The translations under genes were made by a program, and so were the position numbers. From Sclerotiophoma versabilis (lineage: Eukaryota; Ascomycota; Dothideomycetes; Pleosporales; Didymellaceae), in NCBI GenBank assembly GCA_012274445.1, contig JAAROD010000014.1, positions 1,280,260 through 1,344,259 of the forward strand: a DNA stretch of 64,000 bases, read 5' to 3'. The notes beneath the pieces were generated by a model. That model saw nothing but the letters and a program-made list of their open reading frames with translations, was not told where the DNA came from and did not search any database. Each line of letters begins with the position of its first letter. The stretch's first letter is position 1. Positions 11,412-22,521 of this stretch are shown piece by piece.

Positions 11412-13964
11412 ATGGCATCTCAAGACTCTGAATTCTCATCCATTCCAGATCGTATGACACAGCAGTCAACCGAGGACAATCGCGGGACCTTGAAACGAAA
11501 GCGTGCAAAGTATGCTGTGCGTGCGTGTCATTATTGCCAAAGACGCAAAATCAAGGTATGCGCCTCTCATAATCGGGGAACCATCCCCTTCACTAAAGAG
11601 GCCGATGACTGAAAGACTTGCCAAAGTGTGATGGCGCAGATCCATGCGGCCCATGTCTCCACCGCGAGCAGCCATGCCAGAGGTCGGATGGAGACGCGGA
11701 TGACGGCAAGCACCGTCCAACATCTGAGAACACTGTATCCGAGTAAGTCATAGCACATGGAGCCTGCATCTTCTCGTCTGCTTGACATGTCAGCTAGTCC
11801 AATGATCAGCTTTCTGCTTCGCCGTTTGGTACAGCTGGAAGAGCGACTCGAGCGCCCAAATACCATCAACGCTGGCCAGCAGCCTGAAAAAACACTCGAG
11901 CCTGCTATGCAGCAGCTAAAAAGCCCACAAGCCTCAGACTCGCCAGCAGCGTCGCTGTCAAAACGTATGCGGGAGAGCAAAGGCGTCATGTGGGATGATG
12001 GCTCACCATTTGCTGGTGAAATATCTGTGCGATACGGCCTCGAAATAATGGAAGACCGACTCAGCAGACTAGGTGTCAATCGCTTTGATCCGTCCTCGAG
12101 TCCGCAGATACAACCTTTGACGCCCGCTATTCGACCGAGTACGCCAGAGCAGAGGAGCCTAGATGCACAAACCTGCTGGAGGCGCAACGGAAATATGCGA
12201 CAGCTCTTGGATTCCCACGGTCTTATTTTCCGGCAGGAAGAGTGGAGAACTCAACTAGCGACGTATTTGGCCGAGGTTCATACGCTGTACCCATTTTTGT
12301 TTCCTCCTTCCCTCTGGGATACCTTCGATCACCTATGGGCATCCTACTCCCTCCGCACACCTATGCGGGTCGGCTCAGATCAGAATTTAGAGCTCCGGCT
12401 GGCCATCTTCTTTCTCTGCCTGGCGACAGGTAGATGCACCACGGCTAATCGCAAGCAAAACGAGGCACGACATAGTGCAGGATGGAGTCTTTACTGTGTC
12501 GCCAATGAAATCATTGGGGATGTCCTATATTTATGTGGTAACTCCTCCTCATCGATGCTACAGCTTCAAACTCTGTGTGCAATGGTATGCCTTGGCACTC
12601 GTCAACCTCCCAAACTCCCCATATTAACGGCTCTGTAGGTCGTCTACCTGTTTCGTCTAGACGCGAATGAGAGGGCGCAAAACGTACTTGCTCTGGCAAT
12701 ATCACATGCCCATGCCCTAGGCATCAATCGAAGCTCCAAGTTAGAGAAAATGACCATATTCGAAGATGAATCGTTTCGCAGGATCTGGTGGTGTATATAT
12801 GTTCTGGACAGACGCCTCTGTCTTGAGACTGGTCGCCCATTCCTTGTCCTGGACATGAACACTGATGCAGCTTTACCATCTGATGTTGACGAAAGCTGGA
12901 TGTCGAGGCATCAAGATTCGACTGAGCGTTCAGCTAATTTGGACCCTGCGGCGGTTCCTACGCCTGGCGAAGTCCAGTCGTCGCCAGTAGCATATTTGAA
13001 AGCAATGATAGGCTACTCACGCATCTGTGGCAAAGTTTGGGAGGCTATGTATGCTGCACCTGTTGCGAAGCAGCCTTTGAACAATATACTTCGCGATTAT
13101 GTGGAGACTTCCCTAGATCAGTGGCGCCAGACCCTACCAGCTGCACTCACGTGGACCGAACCACAGTCGCATTTTTTGAGCAACTTTCGCGCCGACTCAA
13201 GGACTCGCCAGCGCTTCGTACTCCACATGGTAAGTTATATCGCACGCTTCCGCCAACACTCCGTCAAATTCTCACCGATGCAGAGATATCACTACATGAA
13301 ACTAATGATACGAAAACCTGCTTTGCAGCAGGGCTTCAAAGACCTCGACCGCAATATCACCTGTATCGGATTAGCGGAACTCATCATATCAGGCTTCTTG
13401 AGGTGGCACGAGGAACTAAGGATCCTCGAGTTTCCTTATGTTACATATCTACTCGGTGCGACGATGGCCTCCCTGAGCATTCTTATCAGCGAGCCCTCGC
13501 TGCGTGAAGCTCATATAATGCCCATCATTTCTGCTGCCGAATTGTTGAAAAGGTCCTGTTACCAGAGTTGGGTTTCTGGAAAGACAACACGATCAATCGC
13601 TCGCGTATACAGCCTCGTACAGTCTGTGCGACAATTTGAAAGAGGCTCCACTCCAGGCGGATTCGCGCCTTTGATGAGCACTTCGCTAAGTCATTCGAGT
13701 TTAGCACCAGGGGCTCAGGGAAATACGATGCCGATGGAAACAATCGTAAAAAGCGGTGAGACTCATCAGCATGAGCCGCCTTTGTTGACACTCGACCAAG
13801 AAGGTTTTGGGCTACTACCTGACTTCATTTGGCCAGATCTGCATATGGAAGAATTTGATTTTGAGACCTCTTTGAGTCACAAGGACATGAATGAAGCAAC
13901 CACAGATACATGGCTAGATAGCCTATCCTTTGCGCCAATAGTTCCGCCCTCGCATGTTGCGTAG
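11412..13964 (+). CDS. Zn2Cys6 transcription factor with fungal-specific TF domain
   Basis: Likely pathway-specific regulator in the nucleus. Exons 11412-11555, 11627-11742, 11798-12584, 12639-13229 and 13284-13964 give 772 residues. The zinc cluster has perfect Cys-X2-Cys-X6-Cys-X5-Cys-X2-Cys-X6-Cys spacing (Cys39, 42, 49, 55, 58, 65) and is split by intron 1 after RRKIK. A basic patch (LKRKRAKY) precedes it, and a short leucine-rich segment typical of a dimerisation coiled coil follows (FLLRRLVQLEERLE, coded just after intron 2). The fungal_trans domain is in the middle, with ESFRRIWWCIYVLDRRLCLETGRP near residues 393-416. The fourth intron is 54 nt and open, so it can be missed. It sits between the two dense gene blocks and is convergent with the ligase gene. 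It is the natural candidate to bind the CGGAA arrays, which is inference. Confidence 0.9.
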
Positions 13965-14227
13965 ATGATGATAAACACGAACCAACGTCGCATTATACCA
14001 ACCACCGTCCAATCTCGTTTGGCTTGGTGGACGACCACATTAAGCTCATAAGATAGGACCAGAATAGATAGGACTAGAACAGATAATTGATACAATGAAT
14101 TGTAACTCTATATGTCTCAACTTGGTTGTCTTCTTCACTCTTGTACTGGTTGTTATAATTTGCAGCCATCTATCCGAAGGTCACAGCCACGCTAGAGATA
14201 CAATTGATAACTGTTTCCGAGCCGTTA

Positions 14228-16164
14228 TCACAATTTCGAGTGACGTTGAGTCACAATATCAAGCACGATTGCCGCTGCGGCCGATTTGTCTTGTTTTGCT
14301 GGCAGACAACGGCGCAATACCTTTCCCGAGGGACTTGCCACGGTGATGTGAGTAATCAGGTCTGCTCAATGCAGGAATAGAGACGTACTTTCTAGGTATG
14401 GCACCAATAACATGAATGCCGCCGAGCAGACGCTTGTAATGAGCAACGCGCGTTTCAACGTAACCTCGAATGTTCTCGATTAGCCTGACATGCAAGTTTG
14501 GCGGCTGGTCAGTTGTAATGTAACCAACGGGATACTCTGTAGCTTCAGCTTCGACAGTTATTCCGCATACTGCGGCATCTGTAACATCTGGATGGGTCAA
14601 GAGCAGGGCTTCTAGCTCGGCTGGAGCGACCTGATTACTAGACGTCTGTCAACCTCTCGATCCGAAATTGAGCAGAACAACGCACCCTTTCACTTTAATA
14701 AGCTCCTTCAAGCGATCGACGAGGAAGACAAAGCCTTGATCATCCACAAATCCCACATCTCCTGTCATGAAGAATCCATCTTTCGTGGTGGCTTCTATGG
14801 CCTGCCCCTGACCCACGTATCCGTGCATTATGTTTGGGCCGCGGATCCATAGCTCTCCCGGTGTACCTCTCTTGACATCTGGTATTGATTTAACACAATT
14901 CTGATGCTCGTATTCTGGCAGAACATACCCGCTCCCTGAGCATCAACTACGCGCATTTGCATATTCGGAAGCAATCGTCCAATCGTTCCACGGACGTGGG
15001 CTTCGTCCTCGCGCTGAGAGATCACGGACGGGCTAGCTTCGGTACATCCATACCATTGCGTAACGACGCAACCTATGCGGTTGCATAATGCATCGGCTAG
15101 CTCAGGTTTCAGCGGAGCCGCAGCATTCATGAGGCATCTGACCGAGGAGAAATCGGCTTTTACCGTCAAAGGGCTGCGTAATATCGCCATAGCTATTGGT
15201 GGTACGACGTTCACATGTGTAACTCTATCTCTGCGGATAGAATGCAAAAGTTTCGGGAGATCGAAAGAACGGAACACCACGATCGGGGCACCATGGCAGA
15301 TGTATTGGATGCAGAATCCGCCAAGCCCAAGGATGTGAAAGAAGGGAACAACAAGTGTAAAGACTGTGTCCGGTTGGTACATTTCTGCAAGGCAGCGACC
15401 TTGTTGTAGGACGTTCGAGACGACATTCCTATGGGTTAGCCGTACCCCCTTAACAAGACCCGATGTTCCTGAGCTAAAGCAAATGAAGGCCATATCTGAC
15501 GCGATATTCACTGGGCCTCGGCAATATATCTGGTAGTGCAAGGCATACTCAGCGCGAGCGAGGATGTCTAAAACAGAATGAAAAGGATGTATCTGACTCT
15601 GTCCGTTGAGGATGTGCAGTTCCGGCGTCATGAGCCCGTCTGTTAGATGCAGAGCTGCCTTCAAGCCGTCTAGAAGCTCCCCTTCGACGAGTACAATTCT
15701 CGGCTTTGCTAGATTCAACGTATGGCATAGTTCCTGCATAAGACATAAGTAAACGCCCAACTTCTGAGTCAGATAGACTGCGCACCTCAGCCGTATACGC
15801 TGGATTGAAAGCAGAGACGACGCCACCCGCAGCCAGTATTCCGTGTACAATGATTGGATAATATGTCTGCGAGACAAGTTAATACCGCTACAAATGCGAG
15901 TGGCAGTCGAAAATCAACCGTATTGTAGGATAAGTACGCCACAACATCGCCAGGGGCAACATGTAACTCTCTCTGTAAGAAGCCAGCAAACAGCCGAATC
16001 TTGTCTCTTAAACTTTCGTATGTATAAACCACTTTTCCTGAGTACCCGTCGATAATTGCAGGCTTGTTTCGACTGCTGTCCTTCAAGTTGTGATCGAGCA
16101 CAAGGGTAGTGATATCCACCTCGGGAATGGTGAAACCCTCGTTGTATGGGGACTTGTATAACAT
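14228..16164 (-). CDS. Acyl-CoA ligase (4CL-like AMP-binding enzyme) with PTS1 SKL
   Basis: ANL-superfamily adenylate-forming enzyme that activates a carboxylic acid to its CoA thioester. Six exons, 15919-16164, 15786-15866, 14929-15733, 14686-14878, 14389-14637 and 14228-14333, give 559 residues. The P-loop-like motif is SSGTSGLVKG (residues 196-205; the usual Pro is replaced by Val). YGCTEASP, GELWIRGPNIMHGY, TGDVGFVDDQG, DRLKELIKVKG and the C-terminal lysine motif PSGKVLRR are all present. The protein ends in QRHSKL, a canonical PTS1, so it is predicted peroxisomal like 4CL-type ligases and the AK-toxin ligase AKT1. It is divergent to the PRISE reductase across a 341-bp promoter with three TTCCG repeats. 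The acid could be an aryl-propenoic, fatty or polyketide acid. Confidence 0.93.
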
Positions 16165-16505
16165 GATGTGATCTATGAGTTTTGTTTTCTCAAAGGTCTT
16201 CGCTCGTGCATGAAGCAGTTATAAGTAGCGGAGAGCAATGCCCACATATGTTTTCGTTATTGCGATTGACAGATGGAACAATCGCCCCGAAAGGAACAAA
16301 GGCTGGGCCGAGATTAGCTGCGAAAAGCATGCGGGTGATCATCAGATTCCGCGATTTCCGCTCATTCCGTTAGGCAGAGATACGGTACACAAAATTTGAA
16401 AGGCCACCTGCACGCTTCAATTAACCAGTAACGCCCAGTACTATGTGAATAAAAGAACATAGCCCTGCAAGACGCTTTCAGGCAGCTTCCGAAACAAAAA
16501 TCGCC
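16165..16505. promoter_or_regulatory. Bidirectional promoter with three TTCCG repeats at 9-bp period
   Basis: 341 bp between the divergent ligase and reductase genes. TTCCG occurs at 16347-16351, 16356-16360 and 16365-16369, exactly 9 bp apart, equivalent to CGGAA on the other strand. The array lies about 180-205 bp from the ligase ATG and 135-160 bp from the reductase ATG, so it could serve both. Confidence 0.62.
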
Positions 16506-17883
16506 ATGTCGCCACTTCCACGTCGAGTTGCTCTGGTCACCGGCGTCAATGGCGTCTCAGGAAACGCTATCGTTGAGCACCTCATTCGTCAGCCCAGATC
16601 CGAATGGTCCAAGATTGTTGTCACCTCTCGTAAAGCATTGCCAGTACCCTGGCATGATGATCGCGTTGAATTCTTTGCGCTGGATCTTCTCTGGCCTCAA
16701 GATCGAATTGTTGCTGCCATGAAGCCATACTGTTCAGACGTCACTCACGCATTTTTCACTTCGTATGTGCATACCGACGACTTTACACAATTACCGAAGT
16801 ACAACATTCCGTTGTGGGAGAATTTCTTAGTGGCACTGGAGACAGTAGCAGGCAACTCGCTTTCGAGAGTGTGCCTCCAGACTGGAGGAAAGCATTACGG
16901 AGCACACCTTGGGCCCGGCCAGGTACCTTATGAGGAAGACGGCCCCCGCTATGACGATAAAGGCCAGAACTTCTACTACAGGCAAGAAGACTTCATGTTT
17001 GCCCGGCAGAAAGAGGCAGCTGCTAGAGGGCATCATTGGCATTACAGTATCATAAGGTAAGCGTCTATTGTGGCACATTTGATGGCCCCAATCACTTACC
17101 CATCTAGACCTAACGGGATTGTTGGATTCACGCCTGCTGCCAACGGCATGTCTGAAGCTATCACAATGGCCTTGTACTTCTTGATCAATAAGGAACTCGG
17201 TCAAAAAGCTGATTTTCCGGGCAATGATTACTTCTACAATTGTGTGGACGACTGCTCCAGTGCCAAAGGCATTGCAGACATATCCACATGGGCAATGACC
17301 CAAGAACAGACCAAAGACGAAGCTTTCAATTCTGTTAATGGTGACACCTATGTCTGGAAGTACCATTGGCCACGTCTAGCAGCGTACTTTGGAGCTCAAG
17401 TAAGTACATCCAGCCGCTTGGATGGTAACAGCGCAGCTCATCTGATCTCTAGACGAGGGGTCTTGAACCGAGTGGAGGGACAGTGGGAGGGGGTTCGGGA
17501 ATGAAGCACACTTTCATGATGAGTGATTGGGCGAAGGACAAAAGGCAAGTCTGGGACACAATCGTTGACAAATATGGAGGAAAGAAGGAAGCCTTCGACT
17601 GGGGCACCTGGAAGTTCTTCGACTGGGCGACAGGGAAAAGTTGGCGTAAGTACGAAGGTATATTTCACAAAAATTATGCTGACTATTATCATAGCCACTG
17701 TGAGCTCCATGTCCAAAGCAAGGAAGTATGGTTACCAAGGTTATGAGGATAGCTACGACTGTTTTGTCGAGACATTCAGAGCAGTAAGTGTCTTCCAAAC
17801 CGATTTTCATAATCTAACAAATAGCTTAGTTTGAGAATGCTGGAATTTTGCCAAGTCGTCCTTGGGCGCAGAGTTTGGATTGA
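16506..17883 (+). CDS. PRISE-type short-chain reductase (progesterone 5-beta-reductase/iridoid-synthase-like)
   Basis: Atypical SDR that reduces activated C=C bonds (enones, enals) with NADPH. Exons 16506-17056, 17108-17399, 17453-17645, 17695-17783 and 17830-17883 give 392 residues, as expected. The nucleotide-binding motif TGVNGVSG is at residues 12-19. The PRISE catalytic Lys is in TGGKHYGAHLG (Lys129) and the catalytic Tyr in NFYYRQEDF (Tyr157/158), in place of the classical YxxxK. YSIIRPNGIVGF spans intron 1, and SMSKARKYGYQGYEDSYDCF precedes the C-terminus. The terminal exon is short and chosen for frame and the family-like ending FENAGILPSRPW. It is divergent to the ligase; a role reducing an enoyl or enone intermediate fits but is inferred. 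Confidence 0.9.
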
Positions 17884-18652
17884 GATAAGAACTACAAATT
17901 CATATAGAACCTCATTGAATTTAAATAGGAAAGTTTCATGCCTGTAACTTCTGTTCTGTGTATATTTTTCTAGCGATACAATTTTAGTATTTAAATAATG
18001 CCTTCTGTCTCTTATGCCTAGGCATCTTCTACTTTTAGAATAGATCTAAAGATAGAGAATAGAAAATATGTAGAGGGTATATCTAAGATACTTTACTTAG
18101 TGTACAAGATTCTGTAAGAATTATACAGACAGTAACAGACTCTAGTAACTATACTAGTTTCTAATAGAAGAAGAAATCTCTATTATTTATAACGTAATCT
18201 ACTATTAGCTCAATCACACTATCAGTTCGATCACCGTGCTAAGACTGCCTCTCTTTCTACTATCTACTCTAATATCTTAATAACCTAATCTTAAGCTGCT
18301 TTCTTATAAAGATAGAGTTATCCTTGCAATATAGTTAATTAAATCTAACATGTTAATTAGCTAGCAACACGCTGCTGCTATCTATAATGTTCCTTAAAGC
18401 ACTCTTTATAACTAACACGCTAGAATAACTTTATAATATAATACCTACTATAGCTAATTAAAGCTTATAAAGCCTAAAGAGAAGGCTCTTATAAAGCGTA
18501 TAAGGGACCTTAATATATAAGAATTTACTTCTACTCTTAATAATGTGCGTAATATAGCTAATTAACTGCTTAATACGTATAGAGGTAGAAGAGTTAGTAT
18601 TAACTAGGTATACTAGCTTACTTATTACTAACCTAATGTTAAATCTTAGGTA
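17884..18652. other. AT-rich RIP-affected spacer
   Basis: Composition changes abruptly about 50 bases after the reductase stop. The sequence is TA-rich with very few CpA or TpG. No gene can be recognised. It may be old repeat DNA into which pogo copy A was inserted. Confidence 0.6.
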
Positions 18653-20517
18653 ACATACCTTACAGGCAAGCAGTGCACACAGGTAAGCAGCGCGCTTTTG
18701 CTAAGACTACACTAAAACACTACTTCCCTACTAATACCTTAACAACAGCGCTAGCTAGACACGTTTAAAGAAGCTTAGATATAGCTTATAGTTTAAGCTC
18801 TTAGAATTAACTCTAAGCTCTCTATAAAACGCGCTGTAGCTATCTATAATATCTCTTAAACTATACTATATAAATAACATACTAGATAACCTTTATACAC
18901 TAATACTATAGCTAACTTATAGAACCTAACTAATACTAAGAAGTAGGTAATTATTAAGTATATACTTAAGCTAGTTATGTAAGGATTTCCCTCTTAGCTT
19001 ATAGCTATAGCTAATATAGCTAATTCTTTACGCACTAAGTATAGTCTAGGCTATATTAGCCTAAACTAGCCTAGTACGTTTATTAAGCGCTAACTAGAGC
19101 TTATAATAAAGTTTAATTGAAAGTATAACTATAAGAGAGCTCTCTATAAGAATCCTAAGGTAATCTAGAGCTAGTTTAGCCTAGTAGCTAATATTAAAGC
19201 TAAATATAGTATCTAGAATAATAATACCTATAACTTTAATAAGGCTAGCTTTAAAATAGGTATTATATTAATAGAGGTAGTTATTATAGCTTTAGAGTAA
19301 TAAGAATAGCTAAAGATAGTTTAGCTAGGTAATAGAGAGTAGATAATAGTTATATAGAGTGTTAATACTAAGAGTTAAGCTATTCTACTCTTATTATCTT
19401 TAAGGTATACTACTACCTCTCTTTCTAGTATAAAGAGAGGGACCTACTATAGAATTAGAAAATTAGAGTTTCTAATAATAGCTAGACTACTAATAAGCTT
19501 AGTTTAGACTAGCTAAGGTACTTTAATATATATATAAAGAAGCGTACTATTAGTACCTACTATCTACTAGTTATTAATAGCTATAAGAGCTATAACTTAC
19601 TTAAATTCTAGTAATACTATAAGAATAATAAGATTATTACTACCTATATACCTTCTTACTTATTATACCTCCTATAGCCTCTTAATATAGGTTGTTTTAC
19701 CTCTTTAAAGAATGCGTATAGGTACTAAGCTAAAAATCTTATCTATAACTAGATTAACTATATTATAAAGGTTAAGTTTCTACTATAATTTATAGCAGCC
19801 TTTAAGGCTTTATTTACCTCTAGTAATATCTAAGAAGAGTTCTAAGAGGCTAGACTAGTCCTATTTAACCTAGAACAGGTTATATTAACTCTTAATATAA
19901 AGCTGCGCACTCTATTACTATAACTCTCTATTAATAATATACCTTAGTAGTTATAGACCTCTAGTAATACTCTAGAATTTAGGTTGTAATTAATACTTAT
20001 AAAGATAAGAATTTAGAGGTATATAGATATCTTACCTACCTCTATAGTTAAGGTATTTAAAAAGGTCTTAAAGAGAGTAGTAATAATTATATATAAGCTA
20101 GTATTAGTATAATAGAAGATTACTAAGCTTTAAGTAGTAAATAAGGCTGCTTTATACTAAAAATTATATAAAAGAAAGTAAGTTAAGGTAGAAGAGACCT
20201 TTATAGTTAAAGAAGGCTAGTAGATAACTACTCTTAAGAAGTTTAGAGTATATAGTAATAGTAAGAAGTAAAAGAAGAAAGTATATATTAAAGAGGCTAA
20301 GCTCTTCTTATAACACTATAGACAGTATAGAGAGACTAGACATAATATATAAACATATAAGAATAAAGTAGAAGAGGTTTCTAAGTACTATTATAGGTTA
20401 TTCTACTCTATACAGTGCTGAAGTAGGTTGTTATAGGCTATAATAGGGCTGGTTTTAGTATAGTCTTAGTAAAAGCGCACTACTTACCTATATATACTGC
20501 TTACCTATAAAGTACGT
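18653..20517 (+). mobile_element. Pogo/Fot1-like DNA transposon, RIP-inactivated (copy A)
   Basis: 1865-bp element flanked by TA dinucleotides (18651-18652 and 20518-20519), the Tc1/mariner-pogo target. Terminal inverted repeats begin ACATACCTTACAGG on the left and, read inward on the other strand, ACGTACTTTATAGG on the right, and continue for about 65 bp with matching words such as CTTTTGCTAAGAC/CTTTTACTAAGAC. A decayed DDE transposase reads on the plus strand: around 19480-19720 YLLVINSYKSYNLLKF and LLYLLQPLNIGCF, homologous to the pogo segments LLVxDGHxSH and HLLQPLDxGCF. Almost every Gln or Trp position is a stop, as RIP produces. Copies B (inverted) and C are the same family. Confidence 0.85.
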
Positions 20518-20519
20518 TA

Positions 20520-20950
20520 GTACTTATACTATTATCTTAAGCCTATTAGAGCCTAAAAAGTTATACCTTAAGTAAAGCTTATAAGTACTATTCTATTAGT
20601 ACTAAGAGATAAGTACTAGTATAGGAAAGTTTATAAGAAGGTTAGGTTATTACCTAATAAATACTATAATAATAAAGAGTAATAATAAGTAGTATAGAGT
20701 AGACTATCTAGCTTAAAGGTTAGGTTAAGATTCTAAAGATAAACTTAATTAATAAGATTAAATATAATACTATAAGAGTAGTATTTCTACTTACTATATC
20801 TTACTAGAAGATAATACTTATTAATAAGTAACTAGAGTTAGTTTAATAAAATATATAGTATTACTTATTAATAAGTAATAGTATATAATACTTATTAATA
20901 AGTATATTACGTAACTATATAAAGAAGATTCTTTCTAACTTTGCCCCTAG
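20520..20950 (-). repeat. Inverted copy of the repeat at about 42470-42870
   Basis: AT-rich segment whose reverse complement matches 42470-42870 in order, including nested ACTTATTAATAAGT words and a stretch ending near ATATAAAGAAGATTCTTTC. It is probably an LTR or end fragment of a RIP-mutated retroelement, with pogo copy A ending at its border. Boundaries are approximate. Confidence 0.6.
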
Positions 20951-21254
20951 TTCTAGGTAAGAGCTTCTAGTTAGCTACTTAATTACTGTGCCTCTTTGTC
21001 CGCATAGGATCGTAACAGGGCCTAGACACAGCTAGAGTCTAATAATAGCTATTAGAGCTATAGATTAACTACTTCTTAGAATCTATATTAAGGTAGAAAG
21101 TTATATCTAGTATATAAGTTAATTCTCTAGTAATCTTAATTTACTAGTTATCTTAATTACCTAATTAACCTATTTACTAGTAATGTTATAAAAGCTTATC
21201 TTATAGTAATTCTTTGCATTTCTTCTTAGCTGCAACATGATTATACGTAACTAT

Positions 21255-21654
21255 TTAAGTTACAATCGACTTGAAAAAAGTCATTACACAGCCCTTGTGA
21301 ACTGATGCAGCAAATGTTCGAATCTCCTTATGTAACTCGCAAGTCTTATCATAATACTCGAAGTCCTCCATACTAGCAAAAGTGGTCTTTGCACACACCG
21401 TGTATCCTTGATTGCGCTCGTCTACCTCCGTCCGGCCCGCTTCAATACGAACTATGTATTGTTCACCGTCCTAAACTTTTAGTACTAGTTGCATTGCTCA
21501 GATGATGGCTATTTAATACCTTTAAAGCTTTCTGCTGAGCAAGTTTGTATTTGGCCAACAGCTTGTCTTGGTTCTCAGGTTCCGGAATCTTAAAAAGAGT
21601 TACTCGATGGATATAATCTTGACCCATTTTGTGTTCCATTATGGCATATATCAA
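21255..21654 (-). CDS. Stress-responsive alpha/beta-barrel (Dabb) domain protein
   Basis: Single Dabb domain (PF07876 type), a small dimeric alpha/beta-barrel protein. Exons 21520-21654 and 21255-21470 with a 49-nt intron give 116 residues, the normal size. Characteristic segments are YIHRVTLFKIPEPENQDKLL, DGEQYIVRIEAGRTEVDERN, then GYTVCAKTTFASMEDFEYYD and the terminal strand CVMTFFKSIV. Known relatives range from stress proteins to polyketide cyclases such as olivetolic acid cyclase, so a catalytic role on a pathway intermediate is possible. It is the first gene after the pogo A block, with its 3' end only a few hundred bases from RIP DNA, and is divergent to the aldehyde dehydrogenase. A 9-bp-spaced CGGAA pair (21743, 21752) is about 90-100 bp upstream. 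The second ATG, at codon 6, is an alternative start. Confidence 0.88.
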
Positions 21655-22521
21655 TATTCGTAACGCATCGTTCGGAATTGGTTGAGTTTTGTTAGAAACT
21701 TGTCAAACATCACGTGATCTGCACTAGACTCAGAGAGGCGACCGGAATGCCCGGAAACATCGGCGCTGTGATTATAGATCATCCTGTGGTCCTAGGACCT
21801 CGCTCTAGAATTCTTGATGCAGTGTTCGGAATTGGGTCTTAAACTCGGCTCTTCAGTTTTCGGCGGATATAGTTTTCAGCTACCCCGCCCCCACGCGTTA
21901 TTTCGCTTTAGAGTTCGGAATTTTCAACATCAATAGTTATGCTTGCTAATCTGTACACATAGAGTGAAATCGGCACGTTGCTGCTGCTGCTTCTGCTGCA
22001 CTCTAAACCTCTTATTTTAATATCGTACTTAACTATTTAGCTTCTGTATCTGTTTTTATTTGAATAGCAGCCTTTATTAATTAGTATTAATAACGTTATA
22101 TTGTTACCTTTATTACTGTATACTTATATATTATATAGTAGCTATACTACTACTTTATTTAACTAAAATATATAGAATAAGTCTATTATACATACCGTTA
22201 GAGTATTCTATCTAAGATTCTACAATAATAACTATTATATATAGTTCTCCAGCCTTATCTTATAATGCCTTTAGTGCTGTCGGAACGATCGTTGAATGAC
22301 TCCGATCGTTGTGTTGCGCGGACACGGTACAGCCGACCTCGTCAAGAAAGCTGCTGAACATTACGTGATCTCTGCTAGACCCTCACGTACAACCGAGCGG
22401 AATGGACGGAAACCGCCGCGCTATGATCACAGATCGTCCTGGAACCCTTGTATAAGGGACTTTTCTGCATTCACAGGCCTGTCTTTTGGCCGACACCTAC
22501 TTGTGAACCTCCATATCAAAA
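21655..22521. promoter_or_regulatory. Divergent promoter with two copies of a ~90-bp element, each with a 9-bp CGGAA pair
   Basis: Two imperfect direct copies, 21706-21792 and 22357-22446, align over about 90 bp: both have AACAT(C/T)ACGTGATCT, CTAGAC, GGAATG..CGGAAAC and AGATC.TCCTG in order. Each contains CGGAA at 9-bp distance (21743/21752 and 22398/22407). Between them, about 21990-22265, is an AT-rich RIP-like patch, so a transposon relic may have separated them. Further single CGGAA sites occur at 21673, 21827 and 22281. Confidence 0.6.

Noticed and set aside
5939..17883. Identifying the cluster as an AK/AF/ACT-toxin cluster
   Set aside because: Only enzyme classes (CoA ligase, hydrolase, Zn2Cys6) are shared; the enoyl-CoA hydratase and PKS are missing and other genes differ.
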